A stretch of 64,000 bases of DNA. Source: Dyella monticola. GTDB taxonomy: Bacteria > Pseudomonadota > Gammaproteobacteria > Xanthomonadales > Rhodanobacteraceae. Numbering within the stretch: the stretch's first letter is position 1; every line of letters begins with the position of its first letter. Under the pieces are notes generated by a model that saw only the letters and a list, made by a program, of their open reading frames with translations, was not told the DNA's origin and did not search any database. The position numbers and the translations under genes were made by a program. Below, in pieces: positions 1 to 8,136 of the stretch. The stretch is taken from positions 62,001 to 126,000 of the forward strand of contig NZ_QRBE01000001.1 of the NCBI RefSeq assembly GCF_003363155.1. Reading direction: 5' to 3'.

Positions 1-2018
1 TCATGCCGATCGCCGGTGACGTGAAGCTCGATCCGGGTGACGAGAAGGTGCCCGGCAGCGGCTACCGCTCGCGCTTCAGTCACGACACAGAGGTGGAGCA
101 GCCGGGCTACTACGCCGTCACGCTCAGCGACTACGGCGTGCGCGCCGAGCTCACTGCCAGCCGTCGCGTGGGCTGGCACCGCTACACCTTCCCGGCCGGC
201 AAGCCGGCACACCTGCTGCTCGATCTGCGCCCCAGCATCTACGACTACACCGGCAAGGTGCTGTGGTCGAACCTGCAAGTGCGCGCAGATGGCACCGTCA
301 CCGGTTGCCGCACCACGCGCGGCTGGGCACCGGGCCGTGAACTGTGTTTTGCGATGCGCTTCAATCAGCCGATGACCTCGCGCGAGCTCTACAACCGCGA
401 AACCGGTCTCATCTACAACGGCTTCAAGGGCCCAGGCAATCAGCCGGAAGATAGCAACGCACAGAATGGCCGCGCGCTCGAGGGCGTGTTCGATTTCGGC
501 CAGCTCAAGCAACCGTTGCTGGTGAAAGTGGCGATTTCGCCAATCAGCGAGGCCAACGCCATTGCCAACCTCGATCAGGATGGTCAGGGCTGGAATTTCG
601 ATGCGCAGCGCAGCGACGCCACGGCGGCGTGGAACAAAGCGCTGGCGCCGATCGACGTGGACGGTTCCAAGACCTTGCGTACGCAGTTCTACACCGCGCT
701 CTATCACTCCATGATCGCGCCGAACCTGGCGATGGACGTCAACGGCGAATTCCGCGGCCCCGATCATCAGGTGCATCACGCCGATGGCTTCGATTTCTAT
801 TCGAGCTGGTCGATGTGGGACGTGTACCGCGCGCAGCAACCGCTACTGATCCTGCTGCACCCCGATCGCATGACCGATTTCGTGCGCTCCTTGATCGCCT
901 CACAACAGGCGAGCCCGTTCGGCATGTTGCCGGTATGGGCCTATCAAGGCCTGGAAACCTGGTGCATGACCGGCTACCACGCGGTAGCGATTATTGCCGA
1001 TGCCTACATCAAGGGCATCCGCGGTTTCGATGCCGACAAGGCGATGAAGGCGATGGTATCCACCGCCACCTATGGCGATTACGGCGATCTGGCCGATTAC
1101 ATGAAGATCGGCTACGTGCCCATCGACAAAGAAGTGGAGGGTGGTTCCAAGACGCAGGAATACGCCTATGACGACTGGGCCATCGCGCAGATGGCCAAGG
1201 CACTGGGCAAGCACGACATCTTCAACACCTTCGAAAAGCGCGCCACCAATTGGCGCAACGTGTGGGATCCGAAAACCGGGTTCATGCGCGCGCGCCTGAC
1301 TAACGGCAAGTTCCGCGAACCGTTCGATCCCACCAGCGCCGGCTACGGCGACGACTACACCGAAGCTAATGCCTGGCAGTACTCCTGGTACGTGCCGCAG
1401 GACGTTGCGGGCCTGATCACGGCGATGGGTGGCGATGCGGCCTTTACGCACAAACTCGATGAGCTGTTCGACGCCAAGGTCGATCCCTCCATCTTCAAGA
1501 ACGTGGAAGACATCACCGGCCTGATCGGCTGGTACGCGCACGGCAACGAACCCAGCCACCACATTGCCTACCTCTACGACTACGCCGGCGAGCCGTGGAA
1601 AACGCAGCAGCGCCTGAAGCAGATCATGGACAACGAATACGGTCCAGGTCCGGCGGGCCTGATCGGCAACGACGACCTGGGCCAGATGTCCGCCTGGTAT
1701 ATCTTCACCGCGCTGGGCTTCTATCCGGTCACGCCCGCCAGCGACGAATACGCCATCGGCCGGCCGTTCGTGCCGCGCGCGGCCATTCATTTGAGCAATG
1801 GCCACACGTTCACGATTACCGCCTCGCCGCTCGATGACGCGCACCCCTACGTGGGCGCGATCACGCTCAACGGCAAGCCGCTCGATCGGGTGTATCTGAA
1901 GCATTCGGACATCCTTGCCGGCGGCGAGCTGCACTTCACGATGCAGGCGCAGCCGAACACGACATGGGGCCGGGACATTTCGGCACGTCCGGCGGCGATG
2001 AGCGCCTACTCGCGGTAG
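1..2018 (+). CDS. GH92 family alpha-mannosidase, 5' end outside the window
   Basis: The frame is open from the window edge and 671 residues are visible, so the signal peptide and first part of the N-terminal domain lie upstream. GH92 enzymes are calcium-dependent exo-alpha-mannosidases acting in the periplasm or outside the cell. Family landmarks are present: TGYHAVAIIADAY near visible residue 325, GNEPSHHIAYLYDYAG near 515, and GNDDLGQMSAWYIFTALG near 554, which carries the catalytic-region acidic residues, followed by the terminal beta-sandwich. No gene downstream on the same strand looks functionally related; the next is a sensor kinase. It may belong to a glycan locus extending upstream. 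The family call is firm; the mannosidic linkage it cuts cannot be read from this sequence. Confidence 0.9.
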   Translation, partial: MPIAGDVKLDPGDEKVPGSGYRSRFSHDTEVEQPGYYAVTLSDYGVRAELTASRRVGWHRYTFPAGKPAHLLLDLRPSIYDYTGKVLWSNLQVRADGTVTGCRTTRGWAPGRELCFAMRFNQPMTSRELYNRETGLIYNGFKGPGNQPEDSNAQNGRALEGVFDFGQLKQPLLVKVAISPISEANAIANLDQDGQGWNFDAQRSDATAAWNKALAPIDVDGSKTLRTQFYTALYHSMIAPNLAMDVNGEFRGPDHQVHHADGFDFYSSWSMWDVYRAQQPLLILLHPDRMTDFVRSLIASQQASPFGMLPVWAYQGLETWCMTGYHAVAIIADAYIKGIRGFDADKAMKAMVSTATYGDYGDLADYMKIGYVPIDKEVEGGSKTQEYAYDDWAIAQMAKALGKHDIFNTFEKRATNWRNVWDPKTGFMRARLTNGKFREPFDPTSAGYGDDYTEANAWQYSWYVPQDVAGLITAMGGDAAFTHKLDELFDAKVDPSIFKNVEDITGLIGWYAHGNEPSHHIAYLYDYAGEPWKTQQRLKQIMDNEYGPGPAGLIGNDDLGQMSAWYIFTALGFYPVTPASDEYAIGRPFVPRAAIHLSNGHTFTITASPLDDAHPYVGAITLNGKPLDRVYLKHSDILAGGELHFTMQAQPNTTWGRDISARPAAMSAYSR

Positions 2019-2274
2019 GGTGCGGTAGCGGGCGCGTCTGTCTGTGTAGGACCGACGCGCTCGCAGGCAGGAAGCAGGCGCCCTGTGATGTGCTTCACCC
2101 TTTGGGTGACGGAAAACTAGCTTGCCGGGCCGCGCAATCGCTCCAGGCAGGTCTTCATGTAAGTGAAGCCCTCTCACACTGGTAAGCGGGCGCAAAACAT
2201 GCTCAGAATGCATGCATCATGCCGAAGCACGTAAGGATCAAGGGCAGTCGATGATTCCGGGGGGAGCGCGACAA

Positions 2275-4047
2275 ATGGCAGCCATACCCTGGCGCACCGG
2301 AGGTTTGCTGCTCGCGGTGATCGTCATCGTGGCGTTGCCGTACCTGATCACGCGGGGAAGCTCGCAGGAGTCGTTCCAGGCCGGTGAGCTGGTCACCCGC
2401 TCGGCGGAAGTCCAGGCACTGGCTTACCGTATCGCCGATCAGACGCACGATGCCGAATCGGCGATCCAGCATTTGCTGGCCGATGACCCTGACAGTCACG
2501 CCGAAGCGGTGGCAGTGGGCGCCGAGGAGGCCATTCCAGGGCTCTTGGACGAATTGCGACGCATAAGCGGCGACAACACCACGCAGCAACATCTGGTGGA
2601 ACAACTGGGTGCGGTGGAGAACGGGCGCCTGGCGCTGCTGCATCAGGCGATCCAGCGCTATCGGCTCAATGATCGCGCTGGCGCCGAGCAGGCCCTGCGC
2701 GATGCCAACGGGTTGTTCCGCATCGATGACATCATTGACAAGGTCGTCGCCAACGCGGAGCAGACGCTGCAGCAACGCTACGACGCGGCCCGGAAACAGT
2801 CCTACGACAGCAGCCTCGTGCTGACGCTCACCGCCATCGCGCAGTTGCTGATGCTGATGATCGTGGTGGTGGTGTCTGAGCGGCAGATCGGGCGACGATC
2901 GCAGGCCGAAGCGCGTGAACGCCAAGCCATCCAGCGCTCGCAGATGATCCTGCAGGCCGTGCGCGAACCGATCGCGCTGCTGGACCACAACTTGTGCACG
3001 CTGCTGGTGAACGCGGCCTTCAGCGAGCTCTACGGCGTGTCCGAAGAGAGCCGTGCCGACTACCTGGAAGATGTGGGGCAAGGCGCCTGGAGCGATGAAG
3101 TGCTGATGCAGCGCCTGCGCGACGTGCTGCTGCGCGATCGCGAACTGTGGGATTTCGAGCTGATTCAGCGCACCATCGATGGCGTGGAACGCCATGCCGT
3201 GATCAACGCGCGCCGCCTGCAACAGCAGGACAGCGAGAGCCCCGTGCTGCTGCTTACCGTCAGCGACGTCACCGCACGCGCACTGGTCGAGCAGCAGGTG
3301 AAGGAACTCAATCATCAGCTCGAGAACAAGGTTTCGCAGATTTCCGAGGTCAACCGCGAGCTGGAAGCGTTCAGTTATTCCGTTTCGCACGACCTGCGCG
3401 CGCCGCTGCGCCACATCACCGCTTTCGCGCAGAAGCTGGAAGGGCATCTGGGCCAGGGCATCGACAACACCGCGCTGCATTACCTGGGCGTGATCCGCGA
3501 TGCGTCCAATCGCATGGCGCAACTCATCGAGGATCTGCTGGTCTTTTCGCGCCTTGGCCGTGGTGCCCTGCGGCTGCAGGCGGTGGACATGCAGGCATTG
3601 GTGGAAGAAAGCTGTGCGCTGGCCGAATCGGAGGTACTCGGGCGCAGCATCGTCTGGGGCATCGACCCTCTGCCGGTGGTGGTGGGCGATGAGAACATGC
3701 TGCGCACCGTGTGGCAGAACCTGATCGGCAACGCCGTGAAATACACCGGCCAGCGCGAGGTCGCGCATATTGACGTCTCCGTGCAGCGCAGTAACGGCGG
3801 CGACTACGAATTCACCGTCGCCGACGACGGCGCAGGGTTCGATATGCGTTACGTAGACAAACTTTTTGGTGTATTCCAACGGTTGCACAAAGCCAGCGAG
3901 TTCCCCGGCAACGGTATTGGCCTTGCCAACGTCCGGCGCATCGTGATGCGCCACGGCGGCCGCGCCTGGGCGGAAGGCGAACCAGGCAACGGCGCCCGGT
4001 TTCATTTCACGTTATCGGCCATCGAACCACCCACGGCATCGCCATGA
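2275..4047 (+). CDS. membrane sensor histidine kinase (CHASE3-like, PAS, HisKA, HATPase)
   Basis: With this start the protein has 590 residues. A first membrane helix (about residues 8-23) and a second (about 180-200) bracket a periplasmic all-helical region resembling CHASE3. A PAS-like segment follows, then the H-box FSYSVSHDLRAPLRH (phospho-accepting His near 372), the N-box NLIGNAVKYT, and G-boxes DDGAGF and GNGIGLANV. The H-box type is that of bacteriophytochrome-like kinases that pair with Rcp1-type receivers. I chose the ATG at 2275 because GGGGAG lies 8 bases upstream; in-frame ATGs at 2212 and 2251 are possible but would add an N-tail before the first helix. The next gene overlaps its stop by 4 bases, so the two are translationally coupled and probably partners. 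The stimulus is unknown. Confidence 0.88.
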   Translation: MAAIPWRTGGLLLAVIVIVALPYLITRGSSQESFQAGELVTRSAEVQALAYRIADQTHDAESAIQHLLADDPDSHAEAVAVGAEEAIPGLLDELRRISGDNTTQQHLVEQLGAVENGRLALLHQAIQRYRLNDRAGAEQALRDANGLFRIDDIIDKVVANAEQTLQQRYDAARKQSYDSSLVLTLTAIAQLLMLMIVVVVSERQIGRRSQAEARERQAIQRSQMILQAVREPIALLDHNLCTLLVNAAFSELYGVSEESRADYLEDVGQGAWSDEVLMQRLRDVLLRDRELWDFELIQRTIDGVERHAVINARRLQQQDSESPVLLLTVSDVTARALVEQQVKELNHQLENKVSQISEVNRELEAFSYSVSHDLRAPLRHITAFAQKLEGHLGQGIDNTALHYLGVIRDASNRMAQLIEDLLVFSRLGRGALRLQAVDMQALVEESCALAESEVLGRSIVWGIDPLPVVVGDENMLRTVWQNLIGNAVKYTGQREVAHIDVSVQRSNGGDYEFTVADDGAGFDMRYVDKLFGVFQRLHKASEFPGNGIGLANVRRIVMRHGGRAWAEGEPGNGARFHFTLSAIEPPTASP

Positions 4048-4490
4048 AGCACAACCCTCTGCGCCCCATCCTGCTGGTCGAAGACAGCCCCGTCGACGCC
4101 GAAATGACGCTGGACGCGCTGCGCGAGGCGAATCTCGCCAATCCGGTGGTGCACGTAGAAGATGGCGTGGATTGCCTGGATTGGTTGTATGCGCGCGGCG
4201 CCTTCGAGGGCCGCACCAGCGATGACCCTATCGTGGTGCTGCTGGATATCAAAATGCCCCGCATGAACGGGCTCGACGTGCTCACGCAGATGCGCGCCGA
4301 TGACCAGTTCCGGCGCACGCCGGTGGTGATCCTCTCTTCCTCGCGGGAGGAAAGCGACTTGGCGCGGAGCTGGGATCTGGGCGTAAACGCTTACGTCATC
4401 AAGCCCGTGGATGTGAAGCAATTTTTCGAGGCGGTGCGCACGCTTGGACAGTTCTGGGGTGTTTTGAACCAATCGCCCGACCCGCAGTGA
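4044..4490 (+). CDS. single-domain response regulator, Rcp1/CheY type
   Basis: This is a 148-residue stand-alone receiver with no output domain. ILLVEDSPVDAEM holds the acidic pocket near the N-terminus, LLDIKMPRMNG holds the phospho-acceptor Asp, SSS supplies the conserved Ser/Thr position, and INAY-type VIKPVD holds the Lys. The extended loop before the phospho-site (DWLYARGAFEGR) is typical of Rcp1-like receivers. Its ATG overlaps the stop of the upstream kinase (ATGA), and the following hybrid kinase starts over its own stop. It therefore probably passes phosphate between the two kinases or acts by protein contact. No DNA-binding region is present. Confidence 0.9.
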   Translation: MKHNPLRPILLVEDSPVDAEMTLDALREANLANPVVHVEDGVDCLDWLYARGAFEGRTSDDPIVVLLDIKMPRMNGLDVLTQMRADDQFRRTPVVILSSSREESDLARSWDLGVNAYVIKPVDVKQFFEAVRTLGQFWGVLNQSPDPQ

Positions 4491-6127
4491 GACGCATGCC
4501 CATGGACCCTACCGTCTACGGCGCATTGACATATGATGATTGGATGCCGGACAAGTCCAATCTCCAACGCTCGTTGCCGCGGATACGCATCCTGCAGGTG
4601 GAGGACAGCCCGCTTGACGCGGAGCTGGTCCTGACCGAGCTGCAGGCCGACGGCATCGATTACGACGTACGCCTGGTCGACGATGAACCGGCCTACGTGC
4701 AGACGCTGAAGGATTTCGCGCCGCACATCGTGCTATCGGACCTGAGCATGCCTGGCTTTTCCGGGCAGCGCGCGCTGGAGCTGCTGCGCGATCACAGCAT
4801 GGATATCCCGTTCATCTACGTGTCCGCCACGCTCGGTGAAGAAGCGGCGATTGCGGCGCTGCGCGAAGGCGCCACCGACTACATCCTCAAGCAGAATCCC
4901 GCGCGCCTGGCGAGCGCCGTGCGCCGTGCAATGCGAGAAGCGGATGAGCAGCGCGCGCGTGCGCGTGCCGAGGCGGAGCTGATTCGCATCCAGCGTTTCG
5001 AAAGCCTCGCCATGCTGGCCGGCGGGTTAAGCCACGATTTGCGCAATTTGCTGCAGCCGTTGCTGCTGGCCGGCGACAGTCTGCAGGATTACCAGAACGA
5101 TCCGCGGCTGGCGCGCCTGGGTGCCTTGGTGCGCGATTGCGGGCGGCGCGGATTGGAAATGGTGCAATCCATGCTGTCGTTCGCGCGGGGTGCGCGACGC
5201 GCCGAGCAGGTGAAAGTGCAAGCGCTGGTCGATGCGCTGTCGCTGCTTCTGCAAGGCAGCGTGCCGCGCACGGTGACACTGGACATCGACGTCGCCGATC
5301 CGCAGCTCACCTTCGACGGCAACCACACCGAGCTGCAGCAATGCCTGCTCAATCTTTGCCTCAATGCGATCCAGGCGATGCCCAACGGCGGCATCCTGCG
5401 CGTGAATACGTGCAAGACCAAGCTCGAGCAAGCATTCTTTCTGGAGCATGAAGATGCGCAGCCGGGCGACTACGTGCGCCTCACCGTCACTGACACCGGC
5501 ATGGGCATGACCGACGAGGTGCGCAAGCGGCTGTTCGAGCCGTTCTTCACCACCAAGGACGGCGGTACCGGATTGGGCTTGTTGTCCTGCCGCCGCATCG
5601 TCTACAGCCATGGCGGCGTGATGCGCATGGATAGCATCGTGGGCGAAGGCAGCTGTTTCGATCTGTACATTCCGCTGCTGCATCCCACCTCCGATACCCC
5701 TGAGCTCAGCGATGGCGATGCCGCGCTGCATGGCAATGCCGAACACGTCTTGCTGGTGGTGGAAGAAGCCGGCCAGCTCACCTTGCTCAGCGACACCCTC
5801 GATGCGTGGGGCTACGAAGTGCATGGCAGCCAGAGCGGTACCGCCGCGCTGCAATGGATCGAAGCCTGCGGCCTGCCCGATCTGGTGGTGATGGACGGGG
5901 ACATGAGCCTGTTTACCAGCGAGCGTACGCTGGCCGCGCTTAGCCAATACGGCTATTGCAGCGGCGTGGTGGTGCTGTGTCGTGCGGACGACCTGTCCGA
6001 TTCACCGAAATTGCGCATGCCCGATGGCAACCGCGTGCGCCGCTTGAACAAGCCCGTCGGCACGCGAGCACTATTGCGCGCGGTGCAGGACATCTTGCGC
6101 GAAGGCAAGGAAAAGCCGCGGCATTAG
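4487..6127 (+). CDS. REC-histidine kinase-REC hybrid protein
   Basis: 546 residues with no membrane segment. An N-terminal receiver (about 33-150, phospho-Asp in VLSDLSMPG) is followed by a HisKA region with AGGLSHDLRNLLQPL (His near 186) and a HATPase domain with GTGLGLLSCRRIV. The C-terminal receiver (about 420-540) is degenerate: the first acidic pair is replaced (LLVVEEAGQ), although an Asp remains in LVVMDGDMS. The start could be GTG at 4487, overlapping the previous stop, or ATG at 4496 or 4502. The layout suggests a cytoplasmic phosphorelay hub fed by the upstream sensor kinase and receiver. None of the three proteins has a DNA-binding or enzymatic output domain, so the final target must be encoded elsewhere. 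Confidence 0.87.
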   Translation: MRRMPMDPTVYGALTYDDWMPDKSNLQRSLPRIRILQVEDSPLDAELVLTELQADGIDYDVRLVDDEPAYVQTLKDFAPHIVLSDLSMPGFSGQRALELLRDHSMDIPFIYVSATLGEEAAIAALREGATDYILKQNPARLASAVRRAMREADEQRARARAEAELIRIQRFESLAMLAGGLSHDLRNLLQPLLLAGDSLQDYQNDPRLARLGALVRDCGRRGLEMVQSMLSFARGARRAEQVKVQALVDALSLLLQGSVPRTVTLDIDVADPQLTFDGNHTELQQCLLNLCLNAIQAMPNGGILRVNTCKTKLEQAFFLEHEDAQPGDYVRLTVTDTGMGMTDEVRKRLFEPFFTTKDGGTGLGLLSCRRIVYSHGGVMRMDSIVGEGSCFDLYIPLLHPTSDTPELSDGDAALHGNAEHVLLVVEEAGQLTLLSDTLDAWGYEVHGSQSGTAALQWIEACGLPDLVVMDGDMSLFTSERTLAALSQYGYCSGVVVLCRADDLSDSPKLRMPDGNRVRRLNKPVGTRALLRAVQDILREGKEKPRH

Positions 6128-6140
6128 CAATGCTTTTTGC

Positions 6141-6165
6141 ACCCTCTCCCCGCAGGGGAGAGGGT
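6141..6165. terminator. palindrome between convergent genes, terminator-like
   Basis: Perfect 11-base arms (ACCCTCTCCCC and its complement) flank a 3-base loop, 14 bases after the hybrid kinase stop and 17 bases before the pilR stop. There is no clear T-tract, so termination is inferred from position. The same core recurs near 15692, 25560 and 37346. Confidence 0.5.
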
Positions 6166-6181
6166 GTTCATTGCGCGCGCT

Positions 6182-7621
6182 TCAATCAATCCCGAGCTTC
6201 TTCAACTTGTATCGCAACGCGCGGAACGTGATGCCCAGCTTCCGCGCGGCGGCTGTCTTGTTGTAGCGCGATTCCTCCAGCGCTTTCATGATCGCAGTGC
6301 GCTCAAGGTTGCTGATGTAGTCATCCAGTGGCAGTTCGCTGGACGGTGTCTGCGCCGCCGGTGTGCTGGCGGATGGCTGAGCTTGCGCGTAGGCCGGCGG
6401 CGCATGATGGCCGTGCGGCGAAGCCGCCCCGATGTCAGCCGCGTGGCGTGGCGGGCGTTGCGGCAGCATCAGGTCGCTGGCATCGACGCGGTCGCCATCG
6501 CACATCGCCACGGCGCGCTCCAGGATATTTTCCAGTTCGCGCACGTTGCCGGGGAAGTCGTAATCCTCCAGCGCCTGGCGCGCTTCCGGCAGCAACCGTA
6601 CGGGCGTACCGCCGCCGCTCTTGGCGGCCAATTGACGCAGTACGTATTCGGCCAGCAGCGGCACGTCGCCGCGGCGCTCGCGCAGCGGCGGTACGCGCAG
6701 CTCGATGACGTTGATGCGGTAGAACAAGTCCTGGCGGAACTGGCCCTGGTCCACCAGGGCGGCGAGATTCTTGTGCGTGGCCGAGAGAATGCGCACATCC
6801 ACCGCGACCTCTTCGCGCGCGCCGATCGGGCGCACGGCTTTTTCCTGGATCGCGCGTAGCAGCTTGACCTGCATGTGCAAGGGCAGCTCGGCCACTTCGT
6901 CGAGGAACAACGTGCCGCCGTGGGCCGCCTGGAACAGGCCTTCCTTGTCGGCGACCGCGCCGGTGAAGCTGCCTTTGCGGTGGCCGAAGAATTCGCTTTC
7001 CATCAGCTCGGACGGGATGGCGCCGCAGTTGACCGGCACGAACGGTCCGCTTGCGCGTGGCCCCTGCTCATGGATCAGTCGTGCCACCAGTTCCTTGCCG
7101 ACGCCCGATTCACCGGCGATGTAAACCGGCGCCTGATTGCGGGCCAGCTTGACGATGGTGTTGCGCACTTGCTGCATTGCGCTGGAGTCACCGATGAGGC
7201 GCTCGCCCGAGTTGGTTGCCACGGGGCCGGCGCCGACACCGGTGCGCTTCTCTTCGGCCAGCTTCAGCGCGGTGCGCACCAGCCGGCGCAGCATCTGGAT
7301 GTCCACCGGCTTGGAGACGAAGTCGAAGGCCCCGGCCTTCAACGCCGTGACGGCGGCGTCAACGTTGCCGTAGGCGGTGATCATCGCGACGGGCGTTTCA
7401 TCGTAGTCGGCGGCGATCAGTTCGACGATCTCCTGGCCGCTGCCATCGGGCAGTCGCATGTCGGTGAAGCACAGGTCGTAGCCTCGCTCGGACAGCGCCT
7501 GACGCGCTTCAGCGACCGTGCCGACAGCGTCGACCTTAAGGTCCATGCGACCCAGTGTGATCGTCAGGAGTTCGCGGATATCGCGTTCGTCGTCAATGAC
7601 CAGGACGGTCTGTTGGCTCAT
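6182..7621 (-). CDS. pilR: type IV pilus sigma-54 response regulator PilR
   Basis: 479 residues: receiver (1-120, phospho-Asp in CFTDMRLPDGSG), AAA+ sigma-54 activation domain (about 145-385; Walker A GESGVGKE, Walker B TLFLDEV), and a Fis-type HTH ending RALRYKLKKLGID. The sigma-54 loop reads GSFTGA, the variant found in PilR, and both the receiver start and the C-terminus match PilR closely. PilR activates pilA transcription with RpoN under the membrane kinase PilS. Its expected partner pilS lies at 23907-25526 on the same strand but about 16 kb away, separated by a sugar-utilisation island. No strong Shine-Dalgarno is visible before the ATG. It converges with the upstream kinase cluster. 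Confidence 0.93.
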   Translation of the reverse strand: MSQQTVLVIDDERDIRELLTITLGRMDLKVDAVGTVAEARQALSERGYDLCFTDMRLPDGSGQEIVELIAADYDETPVAMITAYGNVDAAVTALKAGAFDFVSKPVDIQMLRRLVRTALKLAEEKRTGVGAGPVATNSGERLIGDSSAMQQVRNTIVKLARNQAPVYIAGESGVGKELVARLIHEQGPRASGPFVPVNCGAIPSELMESEFFGHRKGSFTGAVADKEGLFQAAHGGTLFLDEVAELPLHMQVKLLRAIQEKAVRPIGAREEVAVDVRILSATHKNLAALVDQGQFRQDLFYRINVIELRVPPLRERRGDVPLLAEYVLRQLAAKSGGGTPVRLLPEARQALEDYDFPGNVRELENILERAVAMCDGDRVDASDLMLPQRPPRHAADIGAASPHGHHAPPAYAQAQPSASTPAAQTPSSELPLDDYISNLERTAIMKALEESRYNKTAAARKLGITFRALRYKLKKLGID

Positions 7622-7699
7622 GATGGGGAGGCGAAAGTGGGTTACCGTTCAGGATACTCGCTTGCCTGCATGTGGCAAAGCGCCGTTGGTTTATGTACG

Positions 7700-7980
7700 T
7701 CAATGCCCAAGGTGGTTGAGGAAAAACCGGGCGATCACGCGATACGCATCCTGCGAATCGGGCAGCTGTGGATCGGAAAGAACGAATGTCCCACACCTCC
7801 CTTACGTGAAGCTCCGTCTGTGCGCCGGCTTTGTCAAGCCACTGCTGGACTGAACTGATGGTCATGTCGCGGCTGCCGGTGATCAGCAGCATTAGCGGAA
7901 ATCGGGCTAGCAACGCCGGCGACAACCCCGGCTGCACCAGTGGATCGCGCATGGTGGCGCCGCGAAAATAAGCGATGTTT
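7700..7980 (-). pseudogene. C-terminal remnant of an alpha/beta-hydrolase (lipase/esterase family)
   Basis: Translation gives a recognisable C-terminal third of an acetyl-hydrolase-type alpha/beta hydrolase: YFRGATMRDPLVQPGLSP, then LLITGSRDMTISS with the catalytic Asp region. After LHVREVWD the frame shifts by one base. The other frame continues TFVLSDPQLPDSQDAYRVI and ends RFFLNHLGH before the stop at 7700-7702. Homology stops abruptly near 7980 at the edge of a dispersed repeat (7992-8112), so the N-terminal two thirds are gone. The catalytic His, expected at the shift (usually WDHSF or similar), is lost. It lies between pilR and the trehalase-like gene, at the rim of the island, and is probably left over from rearrangement there. 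Confidence 0.72.
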
Positions 7981-7991
7981 GACGGCCCATC

Positions 7992-8112
7992 GGCCCGGCG
8001 AACGCCGGGGCCCAGCAACGCTGAACCCCTGCAAGCCACCAGGCCCTGGTTTTCCTCGCTCCTCAAAACAGGGCCATCCATGGCCCTTCTCCGCGTGTGC
8101 CGGGGGCGACGG
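7992..8112. repeat. dispersed palindromic repeat, GTCGCCCC family copy 1
   Basis: It starts CCCGGCGAACGCCGGGG and ends GGGGGCGACGGG. Inside are GGTTTTCCTCGCTC and a segment close to CATCCATGGCCCTTCTCCGCG. The same three blocks recur in the same order at 28027-28139, and a shorter relative lies at 53420-53498. Confidence 0.7.
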
Positions 8113-8136
8113 GTTTAAACATCGCAGTGTTGAACA

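Noticed and set aside
2203-4005. Long minus-strand open frame opposite the sensor kinase gene
   Set aside because: The plus strand encodes a full, motif-complete kinase. The antisense translation has no domain and is a by-product of GC-rich codon use. The same holds for long antisense frames opposite clpB (35075-36997), aspS (51150-52571), kup (54868-56889) and others.
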